Shown: positions 7,059 through 15,646, counted from the first letter of the stretch. The stretch is 44,249 nucleotides of DNA from UBA11889 sp002313255 (GCA_913045265.1 CAJWQX010000028.1:1-44249), one strand, 5' to 3'. Notes: generated by a model from the sequence alone, not told the origin. Numbers and translations: made by a program.

Positions 7059-7808
7059 TCAATGCTTAGCTCGCCCTACTCCCGCACATACTTGAATGAT
7101 CCCGCTATCTAAATTCTCTACTTCTGCAATGTAATAACCTGAGCATACGAGTAATTCACAAAACCTATCAACGCTCCAGACTTTTCTAAACCAGTCTCTA
7201 TCGACCGACTCCATTTCCCCTTTCGAACTAACCCGTTCGTATCTAAGCTTAGCGATCAATTCGCTATCTTTCTCACTCCAATCCACCTGCGTTATACCCA
7301 CTCTGATTCGATAGCCTTCGTATTCCGTTTCTTTGAATTTTCCAATGTTCCTACGAAGGTCATCTGGATTAGGTATATCTAGATCAAACAGAACGACCCC
7401 CGCGGGATCTAAACAATCAATAATCGCGTTCAGCGTTTGCTTTAAGTCGTCGTCACTTGGCAATAAAGTAATACTGCCATTCGCCACGTACACCGAACGA
7501 AAACGTCGAGGAATCTTGAAATCCTGCATCTTCGCGTGATGGAGCGTGACATGCAGCCCTCTTTCGTTTGCTTTTGTCTCACAAATCTCAAGCATATCTT
7601 TGGAAGCATCAACGCCTTCAACATCCAGCCCAGCCTCTAATAGATCTAGAAACGGAAGTCCGGTGCCACAGCAAATTTCCAAAGCCGGTTCACCATGCTT
7701 CTCAACAAATTTGATAAACCTATTTGAATCAGGTATTCCACCCGCTAGAGGCTCATAAAGCTCTGCCACAAGTCCAGTGTAAAAGTTTGAAGGGTCACTC
7801 ACTCTCAT
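7059..7808 (-). CDS. Class I SAM-dependent methyltransferase
   Basis: About 249 aa from the ATG of MRVSDPSNFY. The glycine-rich SAM motif I is visible as LEICCGTGLPFLDLL, followed by the acidic motif II residue in VEGVDASKDML. Later come 'VYVANGSITLLPSDDDL' and 'LDPAGVVLFDLDIP', which correspond to motifs III and IV of small-molecule type methyltransferases. The frame is open further upstream, to 7877, but that would overlap the integrase gene; the ATG at 7806-7808 behind GAGTGGGA is the better start, leaving 20 nt after the integrase stop. AT-rich island cargo, probably co-transcribed with the integrase. Acceptor substrate unknown; no DNA-methyltransferase NPPY-type motif is present. Confidence 0.8.
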   Translation of the reverse strand: MRVSDPSNFYTGLVAELYEPLAGGIPDSNRFIKFVEKHGEPALEICCGTGLPFLDLLEAGLDVEGVDASKDMLEICETKANERGLHVTLHHAKMQDFKIPRRFRSVYVANGSITLLPSDDDLKQTLNAIIDCLDPAGVVLFDLDIPNPDDLRRNIGKFKETEYEGYRIRVGITQVDWSEKDSELIAKLRYERVSSKGEMESVDRDWFRKVWSVDRFCELLVCSGYYIAEVENLDSGIIQVCAGVGRAKH

Positions 7809-7828
7809 TCCCACTCGATGGTCGGTGA

Positions 7829-9313
7829 TTAGACATTCGTGGGCTGTTCGGTGAATTGAGGATGCTTGGTGTACCAAGCTCGATGCTCGTCTGAGTTTCG
7901 GCTCACATAAGCCAGCACATTTCCTAAATCATCGTAGACACGAATGCTGTTGGGATTTCGTTTGTAGCCAGCGTAAGTCAGCTCGCTCCAATCTTGCTTT
8001 GAGTTTTTCTCGACATACAAACGGTGGAGCAAATCTGGGCTCGTCCCCATGCTTTGTGCGAGCTTTATCGTCGGAATGTAGTGTGGGTCAGAAGGATCGA
8101 CTTGGAGTCTTCGTCGGGCGTAGCGATGACGAATGGAGTACGGCGAAAGTCTGTCTTTCTGTGCCGCTCCTTTCTCAGCCCAACCAAATTTCTTAGTAGC
8201 CCCATTCCATTGTCGTTTGTACGAAAGTATTGGAGCTCCTTTGATGATTTTTCCCATTGAGAGTGGATGGGCGAAGACATAGGGCGAGTCTATCTCCCAT
8301 GCTTTGTGGAGCATTTTCAAATCCTGGTAAATGTCATACCAATGTTCATCCGCGACAGCCTCGTAAATGTGTGATTTCTCGTCGCGCTTGATGGTGATTG
8401 ATTGAATGTCGCCGTCATCAGTGAAGACAGTCTCGATGTCATCCCACTTCATCGCATTTTCAGCGGATTTAAAGGGTCGAATTCCAGTCGCATCAAGCGT
8501 GGCGCACCATAGGTAAAAGAAGCGTTGATAGACACGGACTCGCGCTGGCTTGCTTTCATCTCGATATCTTTCTTCCAAATACGACATGAGTTGGTCGTAT
8601 TGCTCTTGCGTCATTTCTGGTCGAGAGCGTTCAGTGAGGTCGCTTTTAAAATTCTGAATCTCTGGAATGTTGTCAATGAAAGCTTCGTTGAGAGCGAAGC
8701 GGAAGATGGTGCGGAGCACACGATTTTGTCTGTTGAGTGTTGATGGCGACCAACGCTTCCCTAATTCACGCTGTCTTGTCTCAATGCGCCATTCATTCCA
8801 CCGTCTCAGTTCGCGAGTGTTGTAGGTTTCTATGCCTCTTGAAAAGAATGCTTCTTGTGTGAAATAGGGCAGCAATACTTCATTGATGACATAGTCGAAG
8901 AGTTCGAGCTCCTTGGCGTTCCAGAAGCTTTTTCCACTAAGTGTTCGGTGGTACGGCTGTGCTCCTGATTGAACAGCGAGTTTGTTGGCTTTCGTTTGTT
9001 CTGTGATTCGTTCGAGAAAAGTGCGTGCGACTGTGTCGAAATTCTTGCGAGCTATGGAGAACCCTTGCTCGAATCGTTTGGTGAGCTGGAAATAGACTTC
9101 CAATGCTCGTCGATCTGCTTCCGCTGCGTTGGCAGCGTCATTGGGAATGTAGGGAAGTTTGAGAGTACGCACGGCTTCTTTCTTTTGTCCGAAGCCAATG
9201 CGACATCGCCAATAGTGATTTGCACCGCGCTCTCCGTCATCGCCAACAAAAAGAGTGAGGTTCCTGTAATTGGGATGTTTGTAATTGGGTGCGTCTTTGA
9301 GCGCTTTCGGCAT
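7829..9313 (-). CDS. Tyrosine-type integrase of the tRNA-Pro island (494 aa)
   Basis: Long site-specific integrase beside the tRNA gene it targets, the usual place for an island integrase. The N-terminal ~100 residues would bind arm sites, the middle (~135-230) is the core-binding domain, and the catalytic domain runs from ~235. Visible catalytic residues are Arg279 (DATGIRP), a Lys near 313 (KRDEKSH), Arg395 in SPYSIRHRYARRRL and Tyr433 in LHRLYVEK. The two usual His positions are Tyr392 and Thr424 (QSMGTS), a pattern I recall from a large proteobacterial integrase subfamily with 'YSLRHTYA…MGTS', so not evidence of inactivity. A pair of TCGGACGA repeats ends about 5 nt before the ATG, suggesting the enzyme may repress its own expression. 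It should recombine the 51-bp att repeats. Confidence 0.9.
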   Translation of the reverse strand: MPKALKDAPNYKHPNYRNLTLFVGDDGERGANHYWRCRIGFGQKKEAVRTLKLPYIPNDAANAAEADRRALEVYFQLTKRFEQGFSIARKNFDTVARTFLERITEQTKANKLAVQSGAQPYHRTLSGKSFWNAKELELFDYVINEVLLPYFTQEAFFSRGIETYNTRELRRWNEWRIETRQRELGKRWSPSTLNRQNRVLRTIFRFALNEAFIDNIPEIQNFKSDLTERSRPEMTQEQYDQLMSYLEERYRDESKPARVRVYQRFFYLWCATLDATGIRPFKSAENAMKWDDIETVFTDDGDIQSITIKRDEKSHIYEAVADEHWYDIYQDLKMLHKAWEIDSPYVFAHPLSMGKIIKGAPILSYKRQWNGATKKFGWAEKGAAQKDRLSPYSIRHRYARRRLQVDPSDPHYIPTIKLAQSMGTSPDLLHRLYVEKNSKQDWSELTYAGYKRNPNSIRVYDDLGNVLAYVSRNSDEHRAWYTKHPQFTEQPTNV

Positions 9314-9317
9314 TAAT

Positions 9318-9336
9318 TCGTCCGAAAATCGTCCGA
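9318..9336. promoter_or_regulatory. Putative integrase arm-type site overlapping the integrase leader
   Basis: TCGTCCGA occurs at 9318-9325 and 9329-9336, 11 bp apart. The pair lies immediately upstream of the integrase start codon on the minus strand, where a ribosome-binding site would be. Binding here could both assist recombination and limit integrase expression. This is inferred from identity with the pairs at 9380-9398 and 2220-2238. Confidence 0.6.
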
Positions 9337-9379
9337 AATAGAGCGTTTAAGGGTAGGCTATTTTGCCTAAAATATCAAT

Positions 9380-9398
9380 TCGTCCGACTTTCGTCCGA
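9380..9398. promoter_or_regulatory. Putative integrase arm-type site near the tRNA
   Basis: TCGTCCGA occurs at 9380-9387 and 9391-9398, 11 bp apart, about 50 nt from the tRNA 3' end. Its flanks (AATTCGTCCGACTTTCG) closely match the distal copy at 2220-2238. Between this pair and the one at 9318 lies a short dyad TAGGC/GCCTA (9354-9358 and 9365-9369), which may be part of the integrase promoter or operator. Confidence 0.6.
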
Positions 9399-9405
9399 CC
9401 CCTTG

Positions 9406-9446
9406 AAAGCCCCGTCTTTCGGGATAGTGTAGGCGGGGTGGGGCTT
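9406..9446 (-). terminator. Probable terminator of tRNA-Pro
   Basis: Immediately downstream of the tRNA on the minus strand, AAGCCCC (9440-9446) can pair with GGGGCTT (9407-9413), with a loop that itself carries paired GC tracts. Only a short T run follows. A diverged version of the same arrangement accompanies the distal att copy around 2060-2112. This suggests that elements of this family carry a terminator so that the rebuilt tRNA still has one. Confidence 0.4.
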
Positions 9447-9495
9447 GTGTGGTCGGAGTGAAAGGATTCGAACCTTCGACCCCCGCCTCCCGAAG
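9445..9495. repeat. Attachment-site repeat (tRNA-proximal att copy)
   Basis: 51 bp identical to 2113-2163, covering the 3' part of tRNA-Pro from the anticodon loop to CCA plus 5 bases beyond. The identity stops at the anticodon loop, which fits integrases that cross over in the anticodon-loop region. The two copies are 7,332 bp apart, which is the expected size of the excised circle. Confidence 0.88.
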
Positions 9496-9526
9496 GCGGT
9501 GCTCTACCAGGCTGAGCTACACTCCG
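9450..9526 (-). tRNA. tRNA-Pro (anticodon CGG)
   Basis: A 77-nt gene on the minus strand. The acceptor stem pairs CGGAGTG with CACTCCG, followed by A and an encoded CCA. The D arm is TAGCTCAGCCTGGTAGAGCA, the anticodon stem pairs CCGCC with GGCGG around loop TTCGGGA (anticodon CGG, Pro), and the T arm contains GGTTCGAATCC. It is complete although its 3' part is the island integration site, so integration rebuilt the gene. It lies 68 nt from the ispB stop. Confidence 0.95.
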
Positions 9527-9594
9527 ATTGATACCTGTTACTAAGGAGACTGCGGGTCGACTAGATCATTCTGCCTTAGAAAACCCAGTTATTT

Positions 9595-10611
9595 CTAGCG
9601 CATCCGCGATGTCGCGAACGTGGTTAGGTTTTCTAGCGCCTCACGGTATACGCTGCGAGGCAGAGACGCTAGACAATCTAGCGCTAGGCCGGCCTCCTCT
9701 TCAGCCCGAGATTTCGTGTAATCCAACGCGCCGGATCTACACACGGCTTTAATTACGGCGCTAAGGTGTCTGTCAGAACGCGAACTTATTGCGTTGCGCA
9801 CTAACGTTGCTTCTTGGCGTGAACCTTCTTTGATGGTGGCTATGAGCGGTAGGGTCACTTTTCCTTCCGCAAGGTCGTCGCCAACATTTTTCCCCATAAG
9901 CTGGCTATCGCCAGCGTAATCCAGCCAGTCGTCTACAAGTTGGTACGCAAGCCCGAAATGAAGTCCAAAATTGCGATAACCGCTAATGGTTTCTGGATCG
10001 TCGTTGGAAAGAACGATAGCTGTATGCGCCGCCGCTTGGAACAAAAGCGCGCTTTTACAACGGATGATTTCAAGATAGTCAGTTTCTGTGAGCTCCGCGT
10101 TGCCTATATTTTCTAGTTGAAGTACCTCCCCTTCGGCGATGACGTTGGTTGCATCGCTGATGATTGCCATGAGCTCCATACTGTCTAAATCGACCATCAA
10201 CTGAAACGCTCTCGAGTAGAGAAAATCGCCCACGAGAACACTAGGCGCATTTCCCCACAACGCGTTAGCCGTCGCCCTTCCGCGACGACGACCAGACCGA
10301 TCAACCACGTCATCGTGAAGTAGCGTGGCCGTATGGAGAAATTCTACGAGGGTCGCTAATCGAACGTGTGCATCTCCTTGATATCCACTGGCTCGAGCGA
10401 CCAATAAGACGATCAGTGGCCGTAAGCGTTTTCCTCCAGAACCTACGATATATCGGCCTATCTCGCTTACCAAAGCGATATCACTGGTCATCTGTCGAGG
10501 AATGAGCGCATCTACTTTTGCGAAATCGTTTCGGACAACACTGAAGACATCGTCTAAGTCAGAAGGTCTCGTGATCCGCGTGACAAGTTGCGCTGCCGGG
10601 GTTATCCCCAT
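9595..10611 (-). CDS. ispB: Octaprenyl diphosphate synthase (trans-polyprenyl synthase)
   Basis: Makes the long isoprenoid side chain for ubiquinone by condensing isopentenyl diphosphate onto farnesyl diphosphate. 338 aa, normal for the family. The first aspartate-rich motif is at 99-104 (HDDVVD), preceded by the GSGGKRLRP substrate-binding motif at 57-65, and the second is at 226-231 (VDDWLDY). Divergent from rplU-rpmA-obgE, the standard gammaproteobacterial arrangement. ATG start with an N-terminal segment slightly longer than in E. coli. The exact chain length (C40 or C45) cannot be read from the sequence. Confidence 0.93.
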   Translation of the reverse strand: MGITPAAQLVTRITRPSDLDDVFSVVRNDFAKVDALIPRQMTSDIALVSEIGRYIVGSGGKRLRPLIVLLVARASGYQGDAHVRLATLVEFLHTATLLHDDVVDRSGRRRGRATANALWGNAPSVLVGDFLYSRAFQLMVDLDSMELMAIISDATNVIAEGEVLQLENIGNAELTETDYLEIIRCKSALLFQAAAHTAIVLSNDDPETISGYRNFGLHFGLAYQLVDDWLDYAGDSQLMGKNVGDDLAEGKVTLPLIATIKEGSRQEATLVRNAISSRSDRHLSAVIKAVCRSGALDYTKSRAEEEAGLALDCLASLPRSVYREALENLTTFATSRMR

Positions 10612-10813
10612 ATATCTCGTGCTCCAAGACGCTCAGTTAACGACGCACGCTCACGGCTGAGAGCGTTGTAATCGTTATGGCTAGTCCGTAGAATTACGCG
10701 CCTTTTTATGAGACCGGAATTCTCGTCCTTAGACGGAATTCATTGTAGTACAGCTTGCCTCTTTCCGGTGAAATTGGCGTTAAATAAGGGTCACGTTTCC
10801 GAGGATAGAATAA

Positions 10814-11125
10814 ATGTTTGCGGTCTTTGAGAGTGGTGGAAAACAGCACCGCGTTAGCGAAGGCGACGTGGTTCGATTAGAAACGCTTGGTGGCGAGCCC
10901 GGCGACGATATCGTGTTTGATCGGGTAATGGTTGTAGCGGACGGGGACGATGTAGAAGTCGGTGCGCCGTTCGTTAAAGACGGTAAGGTTAAGGGGGAAG
11001 TACTTAGCCAAGGGCGTGGCCGAAAAATTCGAGTCGTCAAGTTTAAACGTCGAAAGAACTATCTCCGACGGGCTGGACATCGGCAGGGTTATACTGAAGT
11101 TCGGATAACGGCGATTTCACACTAG
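10814..11125 (+). CDS. rplU: 50S ribosomal protein L21
   Basis: Large-subunit ribosomal protein of 103 aa, full length. It opens with the family signature MFAVFESGGKQHRVSEGD and ends with the basic RRKNYLRRAGHRQGYTEVRI segment that contacts 23S rRNA. A GAGGATAG ribosome-binding site precedes the ATG. First gene of rplU-rpmA-obgE; the ~200 nt between it and ispB must hold both divergent promoters. Confidence 0.97.
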   Translation: MFAVFESGGKQHRVSEGDVVRLETLGGEPGDDIVFDRVMVVADGDDVEVGAPFVKDGKVKGEVLSQGRGRKIRVVKFKRRKNYLRRAGHRQGYTEVRITAISH

Positions 11126-11138
11126 CTGGGAATTAACC

Positions 11139-11396
11139 ATGGCACACAAGAAAGCAGGTGGAAGTACCAGAAATGGCCGAGACTCTGAATCTAAGAGACT
11201 GGGTGTCAAAAAGTACGGCGGCGAATCCGTGGTTGCTGGCAACATTATCGTTCGTCAGCGTGGTACTCGGATACACCCTGGCGCTAACGTTGGCTGCGGT
11301 CGAGATCATACGCTCTTTGCCAAACTCGACGGCCAGGTTAGTTATGCGACGCACGGTCGTCTAAAAAGAACGTACGTTAGCGTTACAACCTCCTAG
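11139..11396 (+). CDS. rpmA: 50S ribosomal protein L27
   Basis: 85 aa, full length. The conserved N-terminus AHKKAGGSTRNGRDSESKRLG is immediately recognisable; the glycine-rich tail reaches toward the peptidyl-transferase centre. There is no extra N-terminal cleavage peptide as found in Firmicutes. It follows rplU by 13 nt and is probably co-transcribed with it. Confidence 0.97.
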   Translation: MAHKKAGGSTRNGRDSESKRLGVKKYGGESVVAGNIIVRQRGTRIHPGANVGCGRDHTLFAKLDGQVSYATHGRLKRTYVSVTTS

Positions 11397-11460
11397 TCTT
11401 TCGTGTAATAGCCGACGGGCCCGGTTAGACGCTTCGCTACGTTGTCACCCATGTGTCACC

Positions 11461-12621
11461 ATGAAATTTGTTGATGAGGTAACCATCCGTGTTCAAGCGG
11501 GAAAAGGCGGCAACGGGTGCCTATCATTCTTCCGTGGACGCAATATCGCCCGGGGTGGGCCGGATGGTGGGGATGGGGGGAATGGCGGCTCCGTCTTCCT
11601 AGTTGGCCATAAGTCCCTCAATACCTTGGTGGACCTTCGTTTTCAGCCACTTATTCGAGCCGAACATGGTAGCGCTGGCGGGGGCGCGAACCGTACCGGG
11701 GGGAATGGAGCGGACATGAACGTGGCTGTCCCCATCGGAACAACTGTCATTGATGATGAAACTCTTGAGGTAGTAGGGGATATCACGGATCCCGAAGATG
11801 TTTTTTGCGTAGCCCGCGGTGGTCAATTTGGCCGTGGTAACGCATTTTTTAAGTCGAGTACCAACCGGTCCCCCCGACGAACGACGAACGGCGATCCAGG
11901 CGATACACGGGTGCTCCGCCTTCAATTAAAGGTTATTGCGGACGTCGGTTTGCTAGGGTTGCCGAACGCGGGAAAATCGACGCTGATTAGCCGAATTTCC
12001 GCGTCCCGACCAAAAATAGCGGATTATCCTTTCACGACGTTGATCCCTAATCTCGGGGTAGTGCGTGTCGCGGAGGATGCTAATTTTGTGGTCGCCGACA
12101 TACCAGGGCTCGTTCCGGGAGCTTCGCAGGGAGCGGGCCTCGGGATGCGCTTTCTTCGCCATCTAGTGCGGACCCGACTATTACTCCATCTGGTGGATAT
12201 CATGCCTGTAGATGGGAGTGATCCGATCGCCAACGCGAAGGCGATCGAGCAGGAGTTGTCTGAATTCAGTCCGCTGTTTATGGAAATTCCAATTTGGACC
12301 GTGGTGACGAAAACGGATTTGGTTGCCGAAAACGCGGAGAAGCAACTTGTGGGGTTGGTAGCCGAGGCTTTCCCTGATCGACCGTGCTACGCGATTTCGG
12401 CGGTGACCGGTGACGGTATTGATTTGCTCGTCAAAAAGTTGATGCAACATGTGGCTAATTGGCGAGAAAGTCTCGCGTCCGACCCGGTATTGGAAGAGAG
12501 TGACCGTGGTTTTGAAGGCCGTCTCGCCACAGATGTCTTGAATCAATCCCTGCGCAGTTCCGTCGTCGAACGGCAGCCCCAAGAACATGATCCGGACATT
12601 GAGGCCTTATATCGTGAGTAA
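11461..12621 (+). CDS. obgE: Obg family GTPase
   Basis: Ribosome-assembly and stress GTPase, 386 aa. The glycine-rich Obg fold is residues 1-158 (KGGNGC, GGPDGGDGGNGG). The G domain has G1 GLPNAGKST, G3 DIPGLVPGASQGAGLG, G4 TKTDL and G5 SAVTGDG. The C-terminal tail is short and moderately acidic, ending EALYRE. It overlaps proB by a few bases. The rplU-rpmA-obgE order is nearly universal in proteobacteria; proB immediately after it is also common. Confidence 0.95.
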   Translation: MKFVDEVTIRVQAGKGGNGCLSFFRGRNIARGGPDGGDGGNGGSVFLVGHKSLNTLVDLRFQPLIRAEHGSAGGGANRTGGNGADMNVAVPIGTTVIDDETLEVVGDITDPEDVFCVARGGQFGRGNAFFKSSTNRSPRRTTNGDPGDTRVLRLQLKVIADVGLLGLPNAGKSTLISRISASRPKIADYPFTTLIPNLGVVRVAEDANFVVADIPGLVPGASQGAGLGMRFLRHLVRTRLLLHLVDIMPVDGSDPIANAKAIEQELSEFSPLFMEIPIWTVVTKTDLVAENAEKQLVGLVAEAFPDRPCYAISAVTGDGIDLLVKKLMQHVANWRESLASDPVLEESDRGFEGRLATDVLNQSLRSSVVERQPQEHDPDIEALYRE

Positions 12622-13744
12622 CGCGCGCGAGCGCTTAAAAGGGTCCCAGGTTTGGGTTGTCAAAATCGGAAGTGCTTTGCTTACGCGGGACGGGGTCGGC
12701 ATTGACGCCAGAGGAATTGATGGCTGGTGTAAGCAAATCAGTGTCCTACTCAACGATGGCAAAAGGGTGGCGCTGGTGACCAGTGGAGCTGTCGCAGAAG
12801 GATTCCGTCGTCTGGGTTTCACTGAACGGCCAGACAGTATTCACGAGCTGCAGGCGGCTGCTGCCGTTGGGCAGATGGGAATTGTTCAGGCATATGAAGA
12901 GAGCTTTCGCCATCACAGTCGTCGTACGGCATTAGTCTTACTAACGCATGACGATCTATCCGACCGACAGCGATACCTCAATGCGCGTGGGACCCTGCGA
13001 ACATTACTTAACTACGGGATCGTGCCCGTTATCAATGAGAATGATTCGGTCGCGACAGACGAAATTCAGCTGGGTGACAACGATACGCTCGCAGCGCGTG
13101 TGGCGAGCCTCGTTTCCGCGGACGTCCTTGTTTTGCTGACTGACCAGAAAGGCCTGCACGAGGACGACCCTCGCGTCCGACCCGATGCGCCGATGGTTAG
13201 TGAACGTTCTGCCTTCGACTCAAAGCTTGATGACATGGTCGGATCCGGATCTGGAGCCCTAGGTCGAGGCGGCATGGTCACGAAGCTCGAGGCTGCGCGC
13301 TACGCGGCACGTGCTGGATGCCACACGGTCATCGCAAATGGTCGCGAACAGGGCATTCTTTCCGCGATAGCCGACGGTCGAAACGTCGGCACCATACTCA
13401 CGGCCGACGTGGCACCGCTCGACGCCCGTAAACAATGGATAGCGGGCCAAGTCCAGAGTGCTGGTGGAATTACGTTGGATGCGGGCGCTGTTAAAGCGGT
13501 GCTGGAACGGGGAGTGAGCGTTCTCGCCGTGGGTGTCATAGACGTACACGGTAATTTCGGTCGCGGTGATGTAGTACGCATTTCTGGACCTGATGGAGTT
13601 GAGGTGGGGAAAGGATTGGTGAATTACGGTGCGGTAGAGACCGGTTTAATCAAAGGCCACGGTTCGGCAGCTATAGAAGAGCTGCTTGGTTACGTGGATG
13701 AGGAGGAACTGATTCACTGTGACAACATAGCGCTGTCGCAATAG
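12614..13744 (+). CDS. proB: Glutamate 5-kinase with PUA domain
   Basis: First step of proline synthesis: ATP-dependent phosphorylation of glutamate. The amino-acid kinase domain (about the first 260 residues) shows VVKIGSALLT, ALVTSGAVAEG and 'INENDSVATDEIQLGDNDTLAARVASLVSAD'. A C-terminal PUA domain follows (about 285-365). The frame is open from an ATG at 12587, but that lies 35 nt inside obgE and has no visible ribosome-binding site. The GTG at 12614-12616 has GAGG ten bases upstream, overlaps the obgE stop by 8 nt and gives the usual N-terminus length, so I prefer it. proA is not in the window. Confidence 0.93.
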   Translation: MSNARERLKGSQVWVVKIGSALLTRDGVGIDARGIDGWCKQISVLLNDGKRVALVTSGAVAEGFRRLGFTERPDSIHELQAAAAVGQMGIVQAYEESFRHHSRRTALVLLTHDDLSDRQRYLNARGTLRTLLNYGIVPVINENDSVATDEIQLGDNDTLAARVASLVSADVLVLLTDQKGLHEDDPRVRPDAPMVSERSAFDSKLDDMVGSGSGALGRGGMVTKLEAARYAARAGCHTVIANGREQGILSAIADGRNVGTILTADVAPLDARKQWIAGQVQSAGGITLDAGAVKAVLERGVSVLAVGVIDVHGNFGRGDVVRISGPDGVEVGKGLVNYGAVETGLIKGHGSAAIEELLGYVDEEELIHCDNIALSQ

Positions 13745-13752
13745 TGGGGACC

Positions 13753-14016
13753 TTAGGACAAAGCTTTCACGCTCGCGTTGAGCCGTGATTTATATCGGGC
13801 GGCCTGGGCTTTGTGAAGGATCCCTTTATTCACCATGCGATCAATAATAGGTAGTGCCGCTATTAATGCGGCATTAGCTGAGTCCCGATGACCCGCCGAT
13901 ACCGCACTTTCGACCTTCTTGATACATGTCCGGTACATGGACCGCATACTTGCGTTGTGCTGTCTATGCTTTTCAGCCTGACGCGCACGTTTTTTTGCTT
14001 GAGGGCTATTCGCCAA
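13753..14016 (-). CDS. rpsT: 30S ribosomal protein S20 (TTG start)
   Basis: From the TTG at 14014-14016 the product is 87 residues, exactly the E. coli S20 length, beginning MANSPQAKKRARQAEKHR and ending in the typical helical SRLNASVKALS. An AAGGA ribosome-binding site lies 7-8 nt upstream. The longer frame to 14109 would add a non-conserved 31-residue leader overlapping murJ. E. coli rpsT also starts with TTG, and there the weak start is tied to autoregulation. Divergent from murJ, the usual arrangement, and convergent with proB with only 8 nt between. Confidence 0.95.
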   Translation of the reverse strand: MANSPQAKKRARQAEKHRQHNASMRSMYRTCIKKVESAVSAGHRDSANAALIAALPIIDRMVNKGILHKAQAARYKSRLNASVKALS

Positions 14017-14086
14017 GACGGGTTCCTTGTTGGGGTCGATTGAGCGTTGTACGAAAGGTCGCGTAATATGCCGACGGGGTCCTGTC

Positions 14087-15646
14087 ATGTCAACTGAGAT
14101 AGAGAGCACGGAGCAAAATCTGACGGCTCAGGGGTCGGTAGTCGCGTCGATGACTGGCGTGTCTAGGCTCAGCGGATTTCTACGGGATGTGGTGCTCTCG
14201 GCGGTACTCGGTGCGACTGCATGGGCGGATATTTTTTTTGTCGCTCTAAGGATCCCTAATTTCTTTCGTCGGTTGTTTGCCGAAGGTGCTTTCGCTCAAG
14301 CCTTTGTCCCAGTGCTATCCGAATATCGAAACGCAGGCGACGACAATGCCCTGCGGAACTTCGTGCGTATCGTCTGCGGCGACTTCGGGGTTGTACTTGT
14401 CGTTATCTGCGCTGCGGGCATTGCTGGAGCGTCGGGTTTAGTCTGGCTTTTCGCGCCCGGCTTTCTTGATGACCCGGAAAAGTTCGACCTCACCGTGGAC
14501 ATGGTCCGAGTGACGTTTCCATATTTGGCCTTCATATCGATGACCGCCTTTGCCGGGTCGATACTGAATAGTTTTCATCGATATGCGTTGCCAGCAATCA
14601 CACCGGTACTGCTGAATGTCTCGCTGATCGCGGCTGCGCTGATCGGGATGCGGTTCTTTGAAACGCCAGTCATGGCGCTAGCGTGGGGGGTTTTTGCTGC
14701 TGGCATACTGCAATTAATTGTCCAGTTACCTTCGTTACAGCGACTGCATCTTTTGGGGATCCCTAGGCTCGACCGGCGTGACCGCGGTGTACGGAAGGTG
14801 GGTGGTTTACTGGTACCCGCGGTCTTTGCCGCCTCGGTCGGACAGATCAATATTCTTGTCGGTTCGATTCTTGCATCTACGTTAGCGACTGGAAGTATTT
14901 CTTGGCTTTATTACTCGGATCGTCTAATGGAATTACCGATTGGTTTGTTAGCGATAGCGTTAGGGACCGTCCTGTTACCCAACTTGTCGCGTCTCCAGAA
15001 CCAGGGTGACATCAGCGGGTTTAGTAGTACCCTCGATTGGGGCGTGCGTATGGGTATTCTCTTCGGAATGCCGGCTGCAGTTGCCCTGTACGTTCTGGCA
15101 GCGCCCTTGGTGGCTACCGTTTTTTATCGTGGGGCCATGACCGCCGAAGATGTGGTCAAGACAGCAGCTGCGTTGCAGGCCTTCACTGTCGGACTATTGC
15201 CGCTGATCTTGACCAAGATTCTGGCACCAGGATATTTCGCGAGGCAAAACACGACCACCCCATTCAAGTACGCGGGTGTGTCTGTTGCTGTCAATATTGT
15301 TGCCAGTCTCAGTTTGTACTCACGGTTGGGCCACGTCGGTATCGCGTTGGCAACAAGCCTTGCCGCCATGGTTCATTGCGCGCTTCTTTTTCGCGGACTG
15401 TTTGTAGAATCGGTGTACCGCCCAGGCCGGCAAGTATTACGCGTGTTGCTATCGGCGTTGGCTGCGTCGGCGGCCTTGGCAGGTGGGCTCATTTGGTTGG
15501 ACCCGGGCGTGGACTTCTGGCTCGTATCTGGCGAAGTTACACGAATCGGCGAACTATCATTGCTGGTGGGATCGGCGAGTGCCGGGTACTTTTTGATATT
15601 AGCTCTTGTCGGCATTAGGCCCAACGACCTTGTGCATCGCGTGTAG
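14087..15646 (+). CDS. murJ: Lipid II flippase MurJ
   Basis: Inner-membrane flippase that exports lipid II for peptidoglycan synthesis. About 519 aa with some 14 membrane helices. The family signature near the N-terminus is present: SRLSGFLRDVVLSAVLGAT and 'ALRIPNFFRRLFAEGAFAQAFVPVLSEYR', with the essential arginines of the central cavity. The frame is open 60 nt further upstream, but the ATG at 14087 (MSTEIEST) gives the better N-terminus and lies outside rpsT. Located between rpsT (divergent) and ribF, as in many gammaproteobacteria. Confidence 0.94.
   Translation: MSTEIESTEQNLTAQGSVVASMTGVSRLSGFLRDVVLSAVLGATAWADIFFVALRIPNFFRRLFAEGAFAQAFVPVLSEYRNAGDDNALRNFVRIVCGDFGVVLVVICAAGIAGASGLVWLFAPGFLDDPEKFDLTVDMVRVTFPYLAFISMTAFAGSILNSFHRYALPAITPVLLNVSLIAAALIGMRFFETPVMALAWGVFAAGILQLIVQLPSLQRLHLLGIPRLDRRDRGVRKVGGLLVPAVFAASVGQINILVGSILASTLATGSISWLYYSDRLMELPIGLLAIALGTVLLPNLSRLQNQGDISGFSSTLDWGVRMGILFGMPAAVALYVLAAPLVATVFYRGAMTAEDVVKTAAALQAFTVGLLPLILTKILAPGYFARQNTTTPFKYAGVSVAVNIVASLSLYSRLGHVGIALATSLAAMVHCALLFRGLFVESVYRPGRQVLRVLLSALAASAALAGGLIWLDPGVDFWLVSGEVTRIGELSLLVGSASAGYFLILALVGIRPNDLVHRV

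Noticed and set aside
7809..7877. Longer methyltransferase start overlapping the integrase gene
   Set aside because: The extra N-terminus is not methyltransferase-like, and a better start with a ribosome-binding site exists at 7808.
7829..9313. Idea that the long integrase is inactive because both catalytic His positions are replaced
   Set aside because: A large integrase subfamily that I recall carries the same Tyr and Thr at these positions ('YSLRH…MGTS'), so this is likely a family trait.
14017..14109. N-terminal extension of rpsT
   Set aside because: S20 from the TTG at 14016 has the exact family length; the extension overlaps murJ and is not conserved.
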